Assembly (NCBI GenBank): GCA_025352865.1
Contig: JANXSB010000093.1
Coordinates: 1 to 7,186 of the forward strand
Direction: 5' to 3'
Length of the DNA: 7,186 nucleotides
Origin: Chthoniobacter sp.
GTDB lineage: Bacteria > Verrucomicrobiota > Verrucomicrobiia > Chthoniobacterales > Chthoniobacteraceae
Part shown: in pieces, positions 5,173 through 7,186 of the stretch
How the letters are laid out: each line of letters begins with the position of its first letter
How positions within the stretch are numbered: position 1 is the stretch's first letter
Made by a program: the position numbers and the translations under genes
The notes under the pieces: generated by a model
Database searches by the model: none
What the model saw: the letters and a program-made list of their open reading frames with translations, nothing else
What the model was told of the DNA's origin: nothing

Positions 5173-5253
5173 CTACTCGCGCGTCGTAACGAAGGCGATG
5201 ATCGCGAGCACGCCGAGCGCAAAAATGGGAACCGCAACAGGCCACATCGTCAT
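5173..5253 (-). CDS. Possible 26-residue single-pass membrane peptide
   Basis: The reading frame ATG (5253) to TAG (5173) encodes MTM followed by WPVAVPIFALGVLAIIAFV and a short polar tail TTRE. A second in-frame ATG lies at 5247. A Trp-Pro start, about 18 hydrophobic residues and a charged end is what real small membrane proteins look like. It occupies the otherwise unexplained gap between the decarboxylase and the sulfatase, 57 nt upstream of the sulfatase start and co-directional with it. Against it: no Shine-Dalgarno sequence, both ATGs lie in an inverted repeat, and short frames arise often by chance in GC-rich DNA. I do not recognise a family. It could be a membrane partner of the sulfatase, a translated leader, or noise. 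Confidence 0.35.
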   Translation of the reverse strand: MTMWPVAVPIFALGVLAIIAFVTTRE

Positions 5254-5268
5254 GTGGCGAATATGTGG
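5241..5268. promoter_or_regulatory. CCACAT/ATGTGG repeat cluster with a perfect small hairpin
   Basis: GCCACAT (5241-5247), CGTC and ATGTGGC (5252-5258) form a perfect 7-bp inverted repeat with a 4-nt loop. A further direct copy of ATGTGG lies at 5263-5268, starting 11 bp after the copy at 5252, close to one helical turn. The cluster is downstream of the candidate promoter and over the start of the small reading frame. It could be an operator or a leader hairpin. Confidence 0.35.
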
Positions 5269-5297
5269 ATTTTCCGTGGCGCTGAATAGTCGGGCAA
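5269..5297 (-). promoter_or_regulatory. Candidate promoter for the small ORF and sulfatase gene
   Basis: On the minus strand TTGCCC (5297-5292) and GAAAAT (5274-5269) are separated by 17 nt, each matching the sigma70 consensus at 4 of 6 positions. Transcription would begin near 5262, just past the decarboxylase stop, which would make the sulfatase independent of the decarboxylase gene. Evidence is sequence-only. Confidence 0.3.
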
Positions 5298-5307
5298 TCC
5301 GGTATTT

Positions 5308-6945
5308 TTACATGCGGTCCGCCAGCCGCTCGGCGAGGCGGCCGAGGGCGGCGCTTTTGTCGAGCGGATCGAGGCGCACGTCGAGGAGGCAGTAGCTGGC
5401 GGTGTGCTGCGCGGCGGCATCGAGCGAGGCGTCGAGTTGGGTTTCGGTCTCGACGAGGAAGGCGCGGCCGAGGCCGAAGAGTTCGGGGAGTTTGTGATAC
5501 TGCCAGGGGAGCACGTCGTTGAACGGGCCGTCGTGGATGTGGCGCTCGGTGCCGTAGCCGGCGTTGTTCAGCACGATGATGACGGGGTTCAGCCCAAAGC
5601 GGGCGATGGTGCTCAGCTCGACGCCGGTCATTTGAAATGCGCCGTCGCCGACGATGACGAGCGGGCGCAGCTCGGGCCGCGCCATTTGCGCGCCGAGCGC
5701 GGCGGGGACGGCGAAGCCCATCGAGGCGTAATACGCGGGGCCGAGGAATTCGGTGCGGCCCCGGATGAAAAGGTCGCTCGCGCCGAAGAGGGCGTTGCCG
5801 ACATCGGCGATGACCAGCGTGCGCTCGGTGAGGAATTCGTTCACCCGCTCGAAGAGCCGCGCGATTGTCACCGGCGCATCCGGCACCGCGGGGACAAACT
5901 CGCGCGGCTGCGGCGGGGCGGGCCGCGGGCTGTTTGCGTGCGTGTGCAGATCCGCCGCGAGCAGGCCGCGCACGAAGTCCTTGAAGCGCACGTTTTCAAA
6001 AGTGTGATGGCGGATCGCGAGCTTCTCGCTGGTCGCGTAGATGGCTTTGCCGAGGTCGAGCTGGGCGGTGTAGATGCCCAGATTGATGTCGGTCATAAAC
6101 GCGCCGAGCAGGATCACGCAGTCGCTCGACTCCACATAGGCGCGCACCTCGTCGCGGCCCATCGCGCCTTCATACACGCCGAGGTAAAGCGGGTGCTGTT
6201 CGCTGAGCACGGACTTGCCGAGGATCGTCGCGGCAAAGGGCACGTTCGCCTTTTCGATCAGCCGGAGCACGTCGTCCTGCATGCCAAAGCGATGCACCTC
6301 CACGTCGGCGAGCACCACCGGCTGCCGCGCCGCATTCATCATCGCCACCGCTTCCGCGAGCGCCTCGTTGAGCACGAGTTCGTCGCTTTTCTCATGCAGC
6401 TCCGGCGGGCGATGCCCGCTGCGGCCCGGCTTGCTGACAAGATCGCGCGGCAGTTCGAGATAGACGGGCCGCTTGTAGCGCAGCGCGGCGTGGAGCACGC
6501 GGTCGATCTCCGCGAAGGCGGTGTCGGGATCCTCCAGCGCCGCCGACGCGACGGTGATCTGCTCGAAAACGCGCCGCTGCGTGTCGAACTCCCGCACCTT
6601 GTGATGGAGCAGGGGATTGCGCTCCCGCTCGCCCATCCCCGGCGCGCCGCTGATGACCACGACCGGCGATTTCTCCGCAAACGCGCCCGCGATCGGGTTC
6701 ACGATCTTCAGCCCGCCCACGCAGTACGTGATGCACACCGCGCCCAGCCCGCGCACCCGCGCATAGGCATCCGCCGCGAAGCCCGCGCCCTGCTCATCGC
6801 ACGTCGTCACCGTCTGCAGCGCGCTGTCCTGGAGCTGCTGGTAAAAGCCGAGCACGTAATCGCCGGGGATGCCAAAGACATGCCCCACGCCATGCGCCGC
6901 GAGCCGCTGGATGAGGTAGTCGCCAATCGTCGTCGGAGGAGTCAT
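5308..6945 (-). CDS. Thiamine-diphosphate-dependent 2-oxo acid decarboxylase (pyruvate/indolepyruvate decarboxylase family), 545 aa
   Basis: It decarboxylates a 2-oxo acid (pyruvate, indolepyruvate or phenylpyruvate type) to the aldehyde using ThDP and Mg2+ in the cytoplasm. The order is PYR domain, central domain, PP domain. GDY with D29 and TCDE51QGAGFAADAYAR carry the Asp and ThDP-activating Glu. H114-H115 in LLHHK is the decarboxylase His pair. In the PP domain G433-D-G435 through N460-N461 form the ThDP/Mg2+ motif, followed by GYGTE467 and IHDGPFN. D29, E51, H114, H115 and E467 correspond to Zymomonas PDC D27, E50, H113, H114 and E473, so the full decarboxylase active site is present; acetolactate synthases and benzoylformate decarboxylases lack this set. 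Length is slightly under the usual 550-570. The ATG at 6945 has only a weak AGG upstream. It lies 54 nt after the stop of the unknown upstream gene, so co-transcription is possible. No alcohol dehydrogenase is in view. The exact substrate is undetermined. Confidence 0.95.
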   Translation of the reverse strand: MTPPTTIGDYLIQRLAAHGVGHVFGIPGDYVLGFYQQLQDSALQTVTTCDEQGAGFAADAYARVRGLGAVCITYCVGGLKIVNPIAGAFAEKSPVVVISGAPGMGERERNPLLHHKVREFDTQRRVFEQITVASAALEDPDTAFAEIDRVLHAALRYKRPVYLELPRDLVSKPGRSGHRPPELHEKSDELVLNEALAEAVAMMNAARQPVVLADVEVHRFGMQDDVLRLIEKANVPFAATILGKSVLSEQHPLYLGVYEGAMGRDEVRAYVESSDCVILLGAFMTDINLGIYTAQLDLGKAIYATSEKLAIRHHTFENVRFKDFVRGLLAADLHTHANSPRPAPPQPREFVPAVPDAPVTIARLFERVNEFLTERTLVIADVGNALFGASDLFIRGRTEFLGPAYYASMGFAVPAALGAQMARPELRPLVIVGDGAFQMTGVELSTIARFGLNPVIIVLNNAGYGTERHIHDGPFNDVLPWQYHKLPELFGLGRAFLVETETQLDASLDAAAQHTASYCLLDVRLDPLDKSAALGRLAERLADRM

Positions 6946-6999
6946 GCGCGCGAGCCTACGCGAAAAGCGGGTGCCTGCGAAGCGCCGGGCGGGCTTCCG

Positions 7000-7186
7000 C
7001 TACACCCCGCGCACCGTCAGGTCCAGCGACTGGCTGACCTGGCCGAAGGCCGCGCCCTTGTAGCGGTATTGCACCTCGAAGGTCCAGATTTCCGCCGTGC
7101 CCGCCGCCGGGAGGGGCTCCAGCACCTCGAAATGGCGGCCCGTCGAGAAACCGATCTGCTTTTTCGCCTGCGTGGGGCGCGTGAGC
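7000..7186 (-). CDS. C-terminal 61 residues of an unknown protein (cut by window edge)
   Basis: The minus-strand frame is open from base 7186 to TAG at 7002-7000; the visible part has no usable start because the gene begins outside the window. The residues include KKQIGFSTGRHFEVLEPLP, then AEIWTFEVQYRYKGAAFG, and end SQSLDLTVRGV. Alternating hydrophobic and aromatic residues (IWTFEVQYRY, then SLDLTV) look like the strands of a beta-sandwich, similar in feel to the last repeat of a fibronectin-III-like or tail/adhesin-type protein. That is impression, not identification. Codon choice is GC-rich and coding-like. It precedes the decarboxylase gene by 54 nt in the same direction. Confidence 0.6.
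   Translation of the reverse strand, partial: LTRPTQAKKQIGFSTGRHFEVLEPLPAAGTAEIWTFEVQYRYKGAAFGQVSQSLDLTVRGV

Noticed and set aside
4448..5245. Minus-strand Arg/Ala-rich frame overlapping the sulfatase N-terminus.
   Set aside because: Out of frame with the five-TM and sulfatase-domain protein; composition is typical of a shifted frame of GC-rich coding DNA.
6977..7000. Imperfect hairpin (GCGAAGC with GCTTCCGC) at the stop of the right-edge gene.
   Set aside because: The stem has a bulge and no T-run follows directly on the minus strand, so a terminator is not supported.

Overview
The window is GC-rich, densely coding bacterial DNA. Gene content (Gfo/Idh/MocA oxidoreductase, LtaS-like membrane sulfatase, TPP-dependent decarboxylase), the lack of Shine-Dalgarno sequences at every start, and heptamer arrays between genes suggest a PVC-group bacterium, most likely Verrucomicrobiota. 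That placement is inference; no marker gene is present.

Layout. A Gfo/Idh/MocA oxidoreductase runs off the left edge on the minus strand (1-474). A 151-nt divergent region with a perfect 15-nt palindrome and a nested hairpin separates it from a small secreted protein of unknown function on the plus strand (626-1243). Next come a tRNA with anticodon CAU, best read as the lysidine-type tRNA-Ile2 (1314-1386), and only 24 nt later a secreted protein with a lysozyme-like Glu/GIGH pattern (1411-2169). From there to the right edge all genes are on the minus strand. In transcription order they are the 3' end of an unknown gene (7186-7000), a pyruvate/indolepyruvate decarboxylase-type enzyme (6945-5308), a possible 26-residue membrane peptide (5253-5173), a five-TM LTA-synthase-like sulfatase-fold protein (5115-3172), and an EcsA-type ABC ATPase without a visible permease (2960-2214).

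The most unusual structure is a pair of heptanucleotide-repeat elements flanking the ABC gene. Element A (2164-2219, unit GAATGAC) lies at the convergent gene ends, and both genes take their TGA stop from the same position of the outermost repeat unit. Element B (2961-3100, unit GTTGAGA) has two inverted arms of about 34 nt. One arm abuts the ABC start codon, and the space between the arms holds a good intrinsic terminator for the sulfatase transcript. The two elements differ in sequence but share the 7-nt period and inverted layout.

The genes do not form one obvious pathway. The decarboxylase, sulfatase and ABC genes are co-directional but separated by about 200-nt gaps with promoter- or terminator-like signals, so they are probably mostly separate transcription units.
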